Below, in pieces: positions 10,010 to 19,827 of a DNA stretch of 64,000 nucleotides; positions within the stretch are counted from its first letter, which is position 1; each line of letters opens with the position of its first letter. This DNA comes from Verrucomicrobium sp. (GTDB lineage: Bacteria; Verrucomicrobiota; Verrucomicrobiia; Methylacidiphilales; UBA1321). Under the pieces are notes generated by a model. That model was not told where the DNA came from. It made no database searches and saw only the letters and a program-made list of their open reading frames with translations. The DNA is taken from NCBI GenBank assembly GCA_017849585.1, contig JAFIGT010000018.1, positions 17,601-81,600 on the forward strand, read 5' to 3'. Made by a program: the position numbers and the translations under genes.

Positions 10010-12246
10010 TGGCGCCGTCACGCATGCATTTCCCGAAGCTCCGGTCCGGTTGGAAACGGCCCGCATTGCGGGTGTTGTCCTCCCCCGGCCTCTGGATCGT
10101 ACCGGCACTCGCGCTCGCGCTGCTAGCGGCCTTGCTGCTCTCCCAACCTTATTACTTTACCTTCGACGACAACGCCACGGGCTATCTGCCTTCCCACATC
10201 TATAACTACCGCTGTGTTGTCGAGTACGCCACCCTTCCGCTGATCAACTTCCACCAGTTTCTGGGTGAAGTCTACTACGTCATGGGAACACCCGGCGTGT
10301 TGTATCTCCCGAGTTATCTTTGCACCTTTTTTGCCGACAAGATTCTCGGCGATATCATGACTTGCATGCAGGTCAGCTTATCCCTTCATCTTTTTCTCGC
10401 CGCGCTCGCCGCTTACGCCTATTTGCGTGTCGTCAAAGTTTCAGGTCCTGTCAGTTGCTACGGAGCGCTCCTTTATCTCACCCTTCCATTCCTGCTATGT
10501 GCTTCCAAATCCTGGCTTGTGATCGCCGTCTGCGCGTTTTACATCCCCGCCCTGCTAGCCTGTCTGGAAGCGTTTCTACGCACTCGATCCTCTCTTTACC
10601 TCGTCGCCCAATGCGTCCTCAAGATCGCCTTCATCTATCATGGCAACATCCAGTTCGTCATGATCTATGGCTTGGGCGAACTCCTCTATCTGGGCAATCG
10701 CTGGTTTTACCTCACACCCCGGCTCAACCGCAGCCAGATCCTCTCGTACTTGCTCTCGAATCTCGTGGTGATTGCCGCCTCGTTACCGTTAATCATTCCA
10801 ATGCAAGCCGCCCTCAGCACGAGTGCCGGTCGAGCCACGGCGATGCATTGGACCGTACAACTCGCCGTATCAGTGCAGCCCAAACTCTGGCTCTACGCTC
10901 AAGCCTACCTTTTCAGCCCTGAATCGATTTGCGACTCAAGCAGTTCCCTATTGCATTTGGGAGGGAGTCTGATTTTTCTGATCCTGTTCTACGCCCTTCG
11001 ATCCAAAATCGATCGGCGATGGCAAACGATCTGGTATCTGCTGCTTACCGCCCTGCTCTTATCCACCGCCGCCAATTATATACTGCGCGTACTCCCCTAT
11101 TTTGACCGTATCCGCTGGCCCTTTAAGTGGTATCTCTTCGTCGTCTTCGCCTATGCGGTTATGACCGCGCTGGTTTTGGATGAGCTGACCCGTCGACGAA
11201 TACTCTCCCATCTCTGGCTTCACGTCTTCTTTATCGTGGCCATAACCTCCAACCTGATTGTCACTTTTTCTCCGTTATCCCAGATACCGTTCGGTCCCTA
11301 CCATTTAATACCTGGTGGAATGTCTCAAAAAATGACGAAACTGGACTCTGGCCGCATCTTCGTTTTCGGCCCCCGGAATATTTACACCTATACAAGTCTC
11401 CCTGAAATTCGTGGATTCAACTTTGCCACACTTTACCAGGAGCAAGCCTTTGGTGGATATAATCCCCTCCTATCCAGCAAAGTCAGAGATGCCACGTTCG
11501 ACGTTAACTATACCGGAGTTTTCTATGACTTGATCATGCCACCCGCGATGCGGGACGCGCTGAATCAATGGAGCGTACGACATATCATCACGGCAGCAGA
11601 ATCAGACAACCCATTCGTTCAACTCCTCGACGCCCAACCCGGCCTTATTTTTCGTGGAACAACACCAAGCGGTTTTCGTCTTTATGAAAACCTCCAGAGC
11701 CGTCCTTATGCTTGGGCTCGCAACGCTCCCAGTCGATCCCTGCCCATGCATTTCGCCGTAAACTCCGCCACAATCGACCTGAATGGAAGTTCCGGCGACA
11801 TCATCATTTCCATCATCCGGTTGCCAGGCTGGAGTTACCGGATCGATGCCGGCCCCTGGAAACCTGTCGCCCACGAAACCTCCTACGGTCAAATCACCGT
11901 CACGATTCCCTCGGGCGCACAACAACTCACCCTCCGCTACCTGCCGCCCCGTCTGGTGGGCAGTCTCTATGCCTCCGCGCTGGGACTTCTCTTGCTCTTA
12001 CCTGCGTGGTATGGCATTTCGCTGACCAACACAGCACCTTCCTTCCCAACGAAAGAAAAGCATTCCTCCCAAAAAATTCACCGTCCTTCATTCGCACTTC
12101 CTTGGTGGCCTAACGTTCTCGCGGTCGCCCTGATTCTCTTCTGGATAATTTGGATGGCATGTTATGTCGCTCACATGGATATGTCAGCCGCGGCGATCGG
12201 AACGCAACCTCTCGCCCCTATGGACATGTTTTGGAGAATCAAATAA
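10009..12246 (+). CDS. YfhO-type polytopic membrane protein
   Basis: A 745-residue protein with about a dozen hydrophobic segments in the first 420 residues, a long extracytoplasmic part (about 430-640), and closing membrane segments near 650-675 and 705-730. The opening YYFTFDDNATGYLPSHIYNYRCV and the LFLAALAAYAYLRVV segment resemble the YfhO/GT-C superfamily, which uses polyprenyl-linked sugars to modify envelope polymers. The start ATG overlaps the previous stop by one base. Lower GC than the flanks. The exact donor and acceptor are unknown; it heads a group of glycosyltransferase genes on both strands. Confidence 0.7.
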   Translation: MAPSRMHFPKLRSGWKRPALRVLSSPGLWIVPALALALLAALLLSQPYYFTFDDNATGYLPSHIYNYRCVVEYATLPLINFHQFLGEVYYVMGTPGVLYLPSYLCTFFADKILGDIMTCMQVSLSLHLFLAALAAYAYLRVVKVSGPVSCYGALLYLTLPFLLCASKSWLVIAVCAFYIPALLACLEAFLRTRSSLYLVAQCVLKIAFIYHGNIQFVMIYGLGELLYLGNRWFYLTPRLNRSQILSYLLSNLVVIAASLPLIIPMQAALSTSAGRATAMHWTVQLAVSVQPKLWLYAQAYLFSPESICDSSSSLLHLGGSLIFLILFYALRSKIDRRWQTIWYLLLTALLLSTAANYILRVLPYFDRIRWPFKWYLFVVFAYAVMTALVLDELTRRRILSHLWLHVFFIVAITSNLIVTFSPLSQIPFGPYHLIPGGMSQKMTKLDSGRIFVFGPRNIYTYTSLPEIRGFNFATLYQEQAFGGYNPLLSSKVRDATFDVNYTGVFYDLIMPPAMRDALNQWSVRHIITAAESDNPFVQLLDAQPGLIFRGTTPSGFRLYENLQSRPYAWARNAPSRSLPMHFAVNSATIDLNGSSGDIIISIIRLPGWSYRIDAGPWKPVAHETSYGQITVTIPSGAQQLTLRYLPPRLVGSLYASALGLLLLLPAWYGISLTNTAPSFPTKEKHSSQKIHRPSFALPWWPNVLAVALILFWIIWMACYVAHMDMSAAAIGTQPLAPMDMFWRIK

Positions 12247-12362
12247 ATCAGACTTCCAATGCTGCTGTGGAAGAATTGACTTCCTGGTAAAATACCGATT
12301 ATTCTCGCCGCACTCCGACGAAGTGCCTCCCCGAGTCAATATCCATTTAACAGAAGCCTATC

Positions 12363-13196
12363 TTGTCCCTTCCCACCGTAACTCTAGGCATCCCGGCCTA
12401 CAACGCCGCCCCGTTTCTGGAGCATTGTCTTCTCTCCGCTTGCCACCAAACCTATCCAAATTTTGAGATTGTTGTGATCGACGACGGCTCGACGGACAAC
12501 ACGATCGAGATCGCGCAGTCCGTTCAGAACCGATTTCCACATTTGCCTTTTCGCCTCCTTCGCAATGAACGGAATCTTGGCATGGCGGGAAACTGGAATC
12601 GCATTCTCGATACAGCGCAGGGGGACTATGTGAAAATCCTCTGCGCCGACGACAGTATCCATCCAGATTGCATTGAACTGCAGGCTCAGGCGTTACAACA
12701 GGACGCCAGCCTCAGCCTTGTCACCTCACCATGGGAGCTAATTGGCCCTCGAAACCGCCGTCTGTTCATACGCACCCCCCTGCCCACAGGCCGGAAGATT
12801 CTCGGAGATCAGGCCATTCGCCAATGTCTCTCCAACCTGGATAATCGCATCGGACAACCCAGTGGCACCCTTTTCAGACTCTGTGACGCCCGAGCATGTG
12901 GCTATTTTTCTCTCGACTATACCTACTACACAGATTTTGAATACTGGCTGCGACTCTTGCAGCGCGGTCATCTTTATTGCTGTCCCAAGGCTGTATTCTC
13001 TTTCCGCCTGCACGGCATCTCTGGGACCGCGACTAAAACCAGACTCATTCTATCGCGGGAACGTCAATATCTCGCCGACTTAAATATCAAATACGGTCTG
13101 CCTCCCGTCGATCTTTCAACACCGCGATGGCGCGGCCGTTTCAAGTTGTACGATTACGCCCGCAACCTGCTGTTTTCCATTGCCCGTTTTTTCTGA
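12363..13196 (+). CDS. Glycosyltransferase family 2
   Basis: A 277-residue cytosolic GT-A enzyme starting at a TTG; no ATG or GTG fits better before the conserved N-terminus. LPTVTLGIPAYNAAPFLEHCLLSA and FEIVVIDDGSTDNT are the classic nucleotide-sugar-binding start, and VKILCADDSIHP carries the DxD-like metal-binding residues. FSLDYTYYTDFEYWLRLLQRG is the acceptor-side ED-type motif region. No membrane segment, so it probably works on an undecaprenyl-linked intermediate at the cytoplasmic face. A 116-bp gap separates it from the YfhO-type gene. The transferred sugar cannot be deduced. Confidence 0.88.
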   Translation: MSLPTVTLGIPAYNAAPFLEHCLLSACHQTYPNFEIVVIDDGSTDNTIEIAQSVQNRFPHLPFRLLRNERNLGMAGNWNRILDTAQGDYVKILCADDSIHPDCIELQAQALQQDASLSLVTSPWELIGPRNRRLFIRTPLPTGRKILGDQAIRQCLSNLDNRIGQPSGTLFRLCDARACGYFSLDYTYYTDFEYWLRLLQRGHLYCCPKAVFSFRLHGISGTATKTRLILSRERQYLADLNIKYGLPPVDLSTPRWRGRFKLYDYARNLLFSIARFF

Positions 13197-13204
13197 ACAG
13201 CCCG

Positions 13205-14362
13205 TCACAACCTAATCCGCAGCAGCGAAAATAAAAAGCTTCCAAAAATTGTCTGCAATCCCAATACGCAGAGCGATAGGCCGGGAATTAACATTCGCAT
13301 CGTTGCCGAATAGTCCTGAGGACCAAAACCAGATTGCGACCAATGTCTGATAGCGCATAACAGCGGCACAAATCCAGCCACTGCCGCCACCACTCCGATC
13401 ACAATGCCCAATTCCAAGCTAATCTTTTGAAAGGGCGAAAGCCACTCGCTCTTCCGTGGAATTAATCCGCTGACCTGCGCAAACTGACGTGCATACAGTC
13501 CCATCAGCAATAACTGATAGCCACAAATCACACTCATTGACCCCGTGAGCAGGGTGTGTACGTCGAGCCCGATATTCGGACCAATTCGATATGGGCCAGG
13601 CAAAACGAGCAACGCCATGCCCGCGCCAATCAATATCAAGGTCAGGCCGGGAATCACAAACAGCCAGAGCGGAGAATAAAGGAGGAGAAAGCGCAAATTG
13701 CGCCAACCATCGCGCCACGTCTTAAGATGAGGCTGTTTGGATCGTTTGTCTCGGCGCAACGTAATCGGCACTTCTTCAATTTTCAGTCCCAGTAAGGCCG
13801 CTTTGACGAGCATCTCCGTAATGAATTCCATGCCCTTCGTGCGTAAATCCAATGCGGGGAGTAGTTCGCGACGCAACGCCCTCATCCCACTTTGGCAATC
13901 CGTAACCTTTGAGTGAAAAAAAAGCCGATGGATCATTGTCAGCACCGGCGTTCCCAGATAACGGTGCAAGAAAGGCATAGCTCCGGGCTCAATCGTCCCT
14001 CGAAAACGCGAACTGGCAACGAAGTCAGCGCCAGCTCGAAGTTTGGCCAGAAATTTAGGTAGCTCGCCAAAATCATAACTGCCATCCCCATCGGCGAATA
14101 AAATCCATTTTCCCCGTGATGCTGAGAACCCTCCGCTCAATGCGCTACCATACCCGCGCTCCAGCACCGGCACGCAACGCGCCCCCTCATGCGTGGCGAT
14201 TTCCGCAGAGCGATCCGTACTACCATTGTCAGCGACGACAATTTCAGCAGATATGGACATCGCCTCTATCGCCTCGCGCGCTTCACGCACACATTCACCG
14301 ATGGTTTCTTCCTCATTCAGACAGGGAATCACCACGCTTAATTCAATTTGTGCCGTGTCCAT
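13205..14362 (-). CDS. Membrane-anchored GT2 glycosyltransferase (DPM1/GtrB-like)
   Basis: About 385 residues from the ATG at 14362, which follows an AGGGAGG sequence; the ATG pair at 14386 is an alternative that would overlap the upstream gene by 17 bp. The N-terminal GT-A domain shows LSVVIPCLNEEETIGECV, EIVVADNGSTDRSAE and WILFADGDGSYDFGELPKFL, the pattern of polyprenyl-phosphate hexose synthases. GMEFITEMLVKAALLGLKIEEVPI continues the family pattern. Four hydrophobic segments from about residue 220 onward anchor it in the membrane. Likely role: loading a sugar onto undecaprenyl phosphate for use by the GT-C proteins encoded next door. Confidence 0.87.
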   Translation of the reverse strand: MDTAQIELSVVIPCLNEEETIGECVREAREAIEAMSISAEIVVADNGSTDRSAEIATHEGARCVPVLERGYGSALSGGFSASRGKWILFADGDGSYDFGELPKFLAKLRAGADFVASSRFRGTIEPGAMPFLHRYLGTPVLTMIHRLFFHSKVTDCQSGMRALRRELLPALDLRTKGMEFITEMLVKAALLGLKIEEVPITLRRDKRSKQPHLKTWRDGWRNLRFLLLYSPLWLFVIPGLTLILIGAGMALLVLPGPYRIGPNIGLDVHTLLTGSMSVICGYQLLLMGLYARQFAQVSGLIPRKSEWLSPFQKISLELGIVIGVVAAVAGFVPLLCAIRHWSQSGFGPQDYSATMRMLIPGLSLCVLGLQTIFGSFLFSLLRIRL

Positions 14363-14369
14363 AGCCTCC

Positions 14370-16124
14370 CTAGCGGTCCGCATCATTCCGTTTTTTACAG
14401 GCAGGAATTCCCAAACGCAATAACTCCTCCCGGTTTAAGATTTTAACATCATAACGGGACGCCAAAAGTCCTTCCATCCTCTCCGATAAAAACATCCCAT
14501 TCATGACGAGAGGACGTTCCCGCGCGGGAGACTGATTGCGAATCAAATCCCAAGAATACCAGACACCGTCCGTCTTCAAAATCACGATATCTGAGGATTG
14601 CGATTGAATATACTCCATGGTTTTCGCGTAAGGCCGGATATAGCTTTCCGCCTGCAAACATCGTATCGGCAAGAGGATAATCCAAGAATACGCCACCGCG
14701 AGAGCAGCCCAAATTTTCAGACTATTAACAAAACCACGTTCGACCAGCACTCCCCAGCCCTGCACGCATAGCAAGGTAATACTCCCGAGCACCGGATAGA
14801 TATACCGATACCCCCATCCGTGACCTTGGTTAAATGGAATGAGAAAATAAAAGAATACCGTCAGAAGTATCCCCAGCCAAAGATCATCAAAGAAACTCTC
14901 ATTAAATGATTTCTTCTTCGCCACAAAAAGACCGCCGAGTAGATGCCTCCATCCCGGAAACTTCGACCGCAAGGCCTCGCCCCCCAAGATCAACATCAAG
15001 GGTCCCGCCCAACCAAGAAACAATATGAAATAAGCCGCCTGAGTAAAGAAAGTCACCCAGCTCACGCATTGAAAAAGTCCCACGCCTTCAGAAACCGCCC
15101 CAGGAAAAGAAATAGCCCCCCACCAATACAAGGTTCCTATTAACGCGACCAAATAGACCAAGCCAAGGTAGAGGCAATAATACAAGCGACCAGACAGTAG
15201 AACACGCCATAGAAAAGGCGCCACAAAAAGTAAATGTCCGAATGGTTGATGTTGAAGCACTGCCACCATGCCCACCCAAGGCAAACAGGAATCACCCCAG
15301 ATATCTTGGCGAGAGTAAAGATACAACCAAAGAAGGTTCAAACAGAGATGGGATGGCCAGCTGTAAAGAGACATCGACATCAGCAAAAAGGAGGTATTGG
15401 TGCCTAATATAACCGCAGCCAGCAGCGGATAGTTTTTCTTATTGGGAAAGAGTTTCTGCGCCACGCTTGCGACAAGAAGAATACTTAGGCATCCCAAGAG
15501 TGGATTAAGCAGCGACGCGGATCCGAGTCGAACAAACAAGGACCGAATCAACGCATAGCCTGGCAGGTAATTGGCCACCCAAACTTCCTTCGCAGCATCG
15601 TAAGTCACAAGGGCCGGGGTGAGATACCAATTGTAAAGTACCCAAGGCGCTTCGAGTGTTTTGGTCACTTTTCCAATGGCAAAGAGCTCGGATTGAAAAA
15701 CGGCGCAATATTCGTCCAGGCTTAATGGGAAATTGTGGTAGACAATAAAAGTTCCCGCCCAGCACACAATCAACACGCCTAGGCCAAGCATCCATGGATG
15801 CAGCCACTTCGTCGTTCGTTGGATCATCGATTCCAAGAACCCCAATTGCCCACGAATGACCCACGGACCGGCCAATAAAAGAAAGGCCAAAAGCAACCCC
15901 AAACCCGCTAACTCATGTTTGGCAAAGAGATGGAAAAATACCGAAAATTTGAGATTCTGAGCGTCCCCATAGCCCATCATTCTCATCAACAGGACAAAGA
16001 GCAGCGATAGAAGAACAAGGCCACTGAGCGTCCTGCAGGTCCGTCGCCAGAAGGGATTATCTTGCCTGGATATTAGCGGAGGTTCCAAAGGTTTGTCTGG
16101 ATCGAAGCTCAATGCCTTTTCCAT
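14370..16124 (-). CDS. GT39-like (GT-C) polytopic glycosyltransferase
   Basis: A 584-residue protein with roughly 12 membrane segments. After two N-terminal spans, the first loop holds FIVYHNFPLSLDEYCAVFQSELFAIGKV, which matches the GT39/ArnT-type catalytic loop with its Asp-Glu pair. Further loops contain YNWYLTPALV and NQGHGWGYRYIYPVLGS, also usual for this group. The family transfers sugars from polyprenyl phosphate to lipid or protein acceptors at the periplasmic face. The gene ends seven bases before the preferred start of the GtrB-like gene, so the two are probably one transcript. AT-rich by the standard of the window. Confidence 0.72.
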   Translation of the reverse strand: MEKALSFDPDKPLEPPLISRQDNPFWRRTCRTLSGLVLLSLLFVLLMRMMGYGDAQNLKFSVFFHLFAKHELAGLGLLLAFLLLAGPWVIRGQLGFLESMIQRTTKWLHPWMLGLGVLIVCWAGTFIVYHNFPLSLDEYCAVFQSELFAIGKVTKTLEAPWVLYNWYLTPALVTYDAAKEVWVANYLPGYALIRSLFVRLGSASLLNPLLGCLSILLVASVAQKLFPNKKNYPLLAAVILGTNTSFLLMSMSLYSWPSHLCLNLLWLYLYSRQDIWGDSCLPWVGMVAVLQHQPFGHLLFVAPFLWRVLLSGRLYYCLYLGLVYLVALIGTLYWWGAISFPGAVSEGVGLFQCVSWVTFFTQAAYFILFLGWAGPLMLILGGEALRSKFPGWRHLLGGLFVAKKKSFNESFFDDLWLGILLTVFFYFLIPFNQGHGWGYRYIYPVLGSITLLCVQGWGVLVERGFVNSLKIWAALAVAYSWIILLPIRCLQAESYIRPYAKTMEYIQSQSSDIVILKTDGVWYSWDLIRNQSPARERPLVMNGMFLSERMEGLLASRYDVKILNREELLRLGIPACKKRNDADR

Positions 16125-16142
16125 TTCCCAATACGCTTCTAC

Positions 16143-16850
16143 TCACCAACTGCTCGGAAGCTCACTGGTGAGCTGAATGAGAAAACGCGTCAGGTTCGCG
16201 CGGACGGGGGGCAATCCCTTGATGAAATTCTTGAAAGGCTTGATATCCCAGGGATGAGTAACGCAGTGGAGCACCAGCTTCGCGGGAGTGGCGCAATTGC
16301 GCTCCGCATCGAATCCCGCGGCCAGGGCGGCGGCGGGCAAGCGGTCGCCCAGCTCATCGCTGATGGCGCGCACCGCGATAAAAGGCTTTTCGCGGCCCAC
16401 CACGATCTCCGCCACAGCGGCGGTTTCCATGTCGACAACCTGGCATTGCGTAGCTTCAGCGTACTCGGCCTTGCGCTCGGGCGTGGCCACCACTTCGTCC
16501 GTGCTGCAAAAGTTGGCGAAATTGAAGTCGGGCAGCAGACGAACAAATTGCTTCACTTCTTCGTGCGTGAAGTTGTCGGAGATCAGCACGCTCCCGCGCT
16601 TGAGCTGAGGCACCAAGGCTCCGCCAAACCCCGCAAGGATGAAAGCCTTCAAACGGAAATGATCGAAGATCACCTGGGTGTTGACCGCCGCATTGGTGAG
16701 CCCCATTCCGATGAAAGCCACCAGCACAGTGCGATGGCCGAGCTTACCTGTCACACAGGAAAGCGTGCCGAGGCTGAAGGTCTCCTTCTCGGTCAGTTTG
16801 TTGACCAGCTCCTGCCCCTCAAAGGGAACCGCAAAAGCGTAACAGATCAT
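16143..16850 (-). CDS. hpnG: Hopanoid-associated phosphorylase HpnG
   Basis: A 235-residue nucleoside-phosphorylase-fold protein. The start at 16850 gives ATGA overlap with the stop of the cyclase gene; the ORF can be extended to 16910, but only into cyclase sequence. Family features include YAFAVPFEGQELVNKL at the start, FIGMGLTNAAVNTQ for the phosphate/ribose site, and VVDMETAAVAEIV, the conserved MEmA-like substrate segment. HpnG releases adenine from adenosylhopane on the way to bacteriohopanetetrol. Adjacency and coupling to squalene-hopene cyclase make this specific assignment strong; without that context it would read as an MTA/SAH nucleosidase. Confidence 0.85.
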   Translation of the reverse strand: MICYAFAVPFEGQELVNKLTEKETFSLGTLSCVTGKLGHRTVLVAFIGMGLTNAAVNTQVIFDHFRLKAFILAGFGGALVPQLKRGSVLISDNFTHEEVKQFVRLLPDFNFANFCSTDEVVATPERKAEYAEATQCQVVDMETAAVAEIVVGREKPFIAVRAISDELGDRLPAAALAAGFDAERNCATPAKLVLHCVTHPWDIKPFKNFIKGLPPVRANLTRFLIQLTSELPSSW

Positions 16851-18853
16851 CGGGTTCCTTTTTTGGCTGCCACCATGCGACGGTAATCCGACAGCGCGAT
16901 CAAGGGCCAATTATTGCGATACATATCGTACTTGAGATAAAAGACGCGGGGGAACCCCGTGCCGGTAATGAAGTCTTCCTTCCACGAACCGTCCGCTTGT
17001 TGCGTACGGCACAAGTAATCCACCCCACGCACCACGCTGGAGCGGGTGACGTCTCCGCAGGCGATGATGCCCATGAGCGCCCAGGCCGTTTGCGAAGCGG
17101 TGCTCGCGCCGCGGCCCTTGAGTTTCGGATCTTCGTAGGAAGCGCAGGTCTCACCCCAGCCACCATCCTCGTTCTGACTGAACTCGAGCCAGTCGCGACC
17201 ACGCAGGACCCAATCCTGATTCATATCCTCGTGGATATAATAGAGGCCACGCAAGACCAGCCACGTACCGTAAATGTAATTCACACCCCAGCGCCCCTGC
17301 CAGGAACCATCCTCCTCCTGCGTCTCGCGAATGAACTTGAGCGCGCGGCGAATGTACGGCTCCTTGCGGCTGATGCCGAGCCGCCCGAAAAGCTCCAGCG
17401 CGCGTGAGGTGATATCACTGCACGGTGGATCAAGAATGGCGTTGTGATCAGCAAAGGGAACGTCCTCAAGCCATGCCTTGGTGATGTCCTTGTCGAAGGC
17501 CGCCCAACCACCGTTTTGACACTGAAAGCTGATCGCCCAGTGCAAGGCGCGGTCCATCACTTCCTTCTTCGCTTCCTCGTTCGGCATCCGGATGCCATTC
17601 AACGCGAGCAGCACCTTCCACGTATCGTCCACATCGGGATAATACTTGTTATTGTACTCAAAGGCCCAGCCGCTGTTCACCGGGTGCGGGTTCTTGACGT
17701 ACCAATCCCCCCGCGTCCGCACTTCCTTCGAAAGCAGCCATTCCCCCGCCTTTTGCAAGCGGGGATCATCCTGTGGCACGCCCGATTCGGACAGCGCCAT
17801 AGCCGTAATGCCAGTATCCCAGATGGGCGAGAAGCAGGGCTGGAAGCGGTAATCGTTATTCGCAACATCGTCCACTTCCAGCTCAAAGAAATCCTTGATC
17901 GCCTTGCGCAATACCGGATGATCGTCGTGATAACCGAGGGCCTTCAGCGCGATGATCGCGTACATCATCGAGGGGAAAATCGCCCCGAGACCGTCCGACC
18001 CGTCGCCAATACGCTCAATCAACCACGCCTCCGCCCGCTTCAAGGCCCGGTGCCGCCACGGTTTCCACGGCAGTCCATCGATCAACTTCAAACCCGCATC
18101 GCAAGTCAGGAAAAAATTGCGCATCGAAAAGAAGCGCTTGTCCCAGACCTGGGAGAAATCATGGTGCTCCGTACCGTAGGGGAAGAGTTCATGCAACTGC
18201 TTTTCCGGCGGCAAATGCCGCATCGGCTTGAAGTGATTGATGATCGAGAGCGGCACCACCATGGCCCGGCTCCACGAGGACATCTCATACAGGTTGAAAT
18301 AAAACCAATTTGGCAACAGCACGATCTCACTGGGGATAATTGGCAGGTATTTCCACGGATACTGGCCAAAAAGCCCGAGCATGAGCTTGGTATAGGTATT
18401 GCACTTCGGAATACCGCCCAAACGCAGGATCGTGGCGTGCGCCTTGCGCATCAACGGCTCGTCCGGGTGAAAACCGGCCAGTTTCAGCGCAAAGTAGGCT
18501 TTTAGTGTGGCGTTAAGCTCGCTCGGACCGCCCACATAAATATTCCAACCACCGTCGGGCAGCTGGTGATCCAGCAGATGCTTCACGCACTTCGCTTGAC
18601 GATCGAAATCGACCTCACCCATCCAATGCATGAAAATACAAACATCCGAGACCAAGGTGCAGTCGACAATCAACTCACCCACCCAGGTACCATCCGGCTT
18701 TTGCAGGCTAAACAGATAGTCCTGAGAACGCGCGATAGCCTCCTCGACATGGCGATCCAACGACGGCAAAGCCGCGCGAAATTGTTCCTGAGAAACCGGA
18801 ATCGTCTTGGGCGACTCCGCGAAATCTGTGGGCTTTACGAATCCGTAAGACAT
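16847..18853 (-). CDS. shc (hpnF): Squalene-hopene cyclase
   Basis: About 668 residues from the ATG at 18853; an upstream in-frame ATG at 18880 would add nine residues. The enzyme cyclises squalene to hopene/hopanol at the membrane. The catalytic acid motif DVDD lies near residue 407, inside YYPDVDDTWK; the residue after DxDDT is Trp, where Ala is usual. Many QW repeats are visible, e.g. QKPDGTWVGE, QLPDGGWN, QCQNGGWAAFD, QEEDGSWQGRWG, QNEDGGWGE and QQADGSWKE. NWFYFNLYEMSSWSR is the conserved segment lining the cavity. Coupled to hpnG by a four-base overlap, giving hopene synthesis and side-chain processing in one transcript. Confidence 0.97.
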   Translation of the reverse strand: MSYGFVKPTDFAESPKTIPVSQEQFRAALPSLDRHVEEAIARSQDYLFSLQKPDGTWVGELIVDCTLVSDVCIFMHWMGEVDFDRQAKCVKHLLDHQLPDGGWNIYVGGPSELNATLKAYFALKLAGFHPDEPLMRKAHATILRLGGIPKCNTYTKLMLGLFGQYPWKYLPIIPSEIVLLPNWFYFNLYEMSSWSRAMVVPLSIINHFKPMRHLPPEKQLHELFPYGTEHHDFSQVWDKRFFSMRNFFLTCDAGLKLIDGLPWKPWRHRALKRAEAWLIERIGDGSDGLGAIFPSMMYAIIALKALGYHDDHPVLRKAIKDFFELEVDDVANNDYRFQPCFSPIWDTGITAMALSESGVPQDDPRLQKAGEWLLSKEVRTRGDWYVKNPHPVNSGWAFEYNNKYYPDVDDTWKVLLALNGIRMPNEEAKKEVMDRALHWAISFQCQNGGWAAFDKDITKAWLEDVPFADHNAILDPPCSDITSRALELFGRLGISRKEPYIRRALKFIRETQEEDGSWQGRWGVNYIYGTWLVLRGLYYIHEDMNQDWVLRGRDWLEFSQNEDGGWGETCASYEDPKLKGRGASTASQTAWALMGIIACGDVTRSSVVRGVDYLCRTQQADGSWKEDFITGTGFPRVFYLKYDMYRNNWPLIALSDYRRMVAAKKGTR

Positions 18854-18977
18854 AGGCAGCAGCATAGCCAAAAGTCCCACTAGGTCAATCTAGGCGGTAA
18901 AAGCCAAGCATCCCCCTAAATCGCAAAAATTGATTCAACGCTTCGCCGATTCGCAGACACCGGCCGAGGAGAACTCG

Positions 18978-19478
18978 TTAATTGCGCCGCGAGGAATTTG
19001 ACTCACAAATCGTCTCGTCATTAATGATTGCGGGTCTCACGAAGGCCTTGGATCGGCTCCGCGACGGGTTACACCCAAATTGTCTTAACAACCGCTGACA
19101 TTGCCGCAATCCAAGAATGATGCCACAATTCTGTCGCAAGTAAGCCGAAAGCGATTTCGCATCCCAAAAATCAGACTTCAACCCAAAATCGGCCGGGATG
19201 CGCTGCAGGACGAGTTTCAGCTCTTCCAGATGCTCTGGCCCCAGTCGGCGGGGGCGACCCGGCCGCTCCTTCTCATACAGTCCTTCCAATCCATCCGCTT
19301 CGAAGCGCTTGACCCAATATTGGAGCGCCCTCGCTGAATCCCCGATCAGCCGCCCCGCCTGTTGGCAGCTCATTCCACGCAGCACCAGCAAAACGCCGTG
19401 TAGGCGGTGATAATAGCGAGCCTGATGATCGCGTCGGATCTCCCGATGCAACGTCAAAATGTGATTAACCCCAGTCAT
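18978..19478 (-). pseudogene. IS630-type transposase N-terminal fragment
   Basis: A 166-residue ORF with an N-terminal winged helix-turn-helix of the IS630/Tc1 type: YYHRLHGVLLVLRGMSCQQAGRLIGDSARALQYWVKRFEADGLEGLYEKERPGRP. The DDE catalytic domain that should follow is absent; after residue 150 the sequence ends in low-complexity SNSSRRN. It could be a stand-alone orfA or a decayed insertion sequence; I favour decay because no catalytic half is present downstream. No terminal inverted repeat or target duplication was recognised. It sits between the hopanoid operon and the cheW promoter region. Confidence 0.6.
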
Positions 19479-19827
19479 AGTTCAACGAATTCCCAGCTGT
19501 TTCTATCGCACTTTCACTTCTGACCGTGACACCATTTTCTGGTGATACGAATCCACTTAAGACGTCACCCCTATACCTGCATATCTACATATATAAATAG
19601 ATTAGAAACGTGAAAGTAGATCATTGTGATACATTATGTATTTCGAAGTCCTATATTGAAATTCCAGCAACGATACATTCCGTTCAGCCCGGACATATAT
19701 AGATTCGCGCACACTCATTTACGATCTGTATGGGATCACACATTTATAGATACAGCGATTTAAGTCCCCTTTCTTAGGGACGATATGGTGTTGAGCAATA
19801 AAGCAACATTCAAAAAAGGGAAACGAC
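19479..19827. promoter_or_regulatory. AT-rich intergenic region upstream of cheW
   Basis: A 349-bp gap with no convincing gene. It is strongly AT-rich (runs such as catatctacatatataaat), unlike the coding DNA around it, and probably holds the cheW-receptor promoter. A small dyad GTCCC-N8-GGGAC lies at 19764-19781, about 50 bp before the cheW start. The sequence aagggaaacgac in front of the ATG at 19828 is a passable ribosome binding site. I found no clear sigma-28 or sigma-54 box. Confidence 0.4.
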
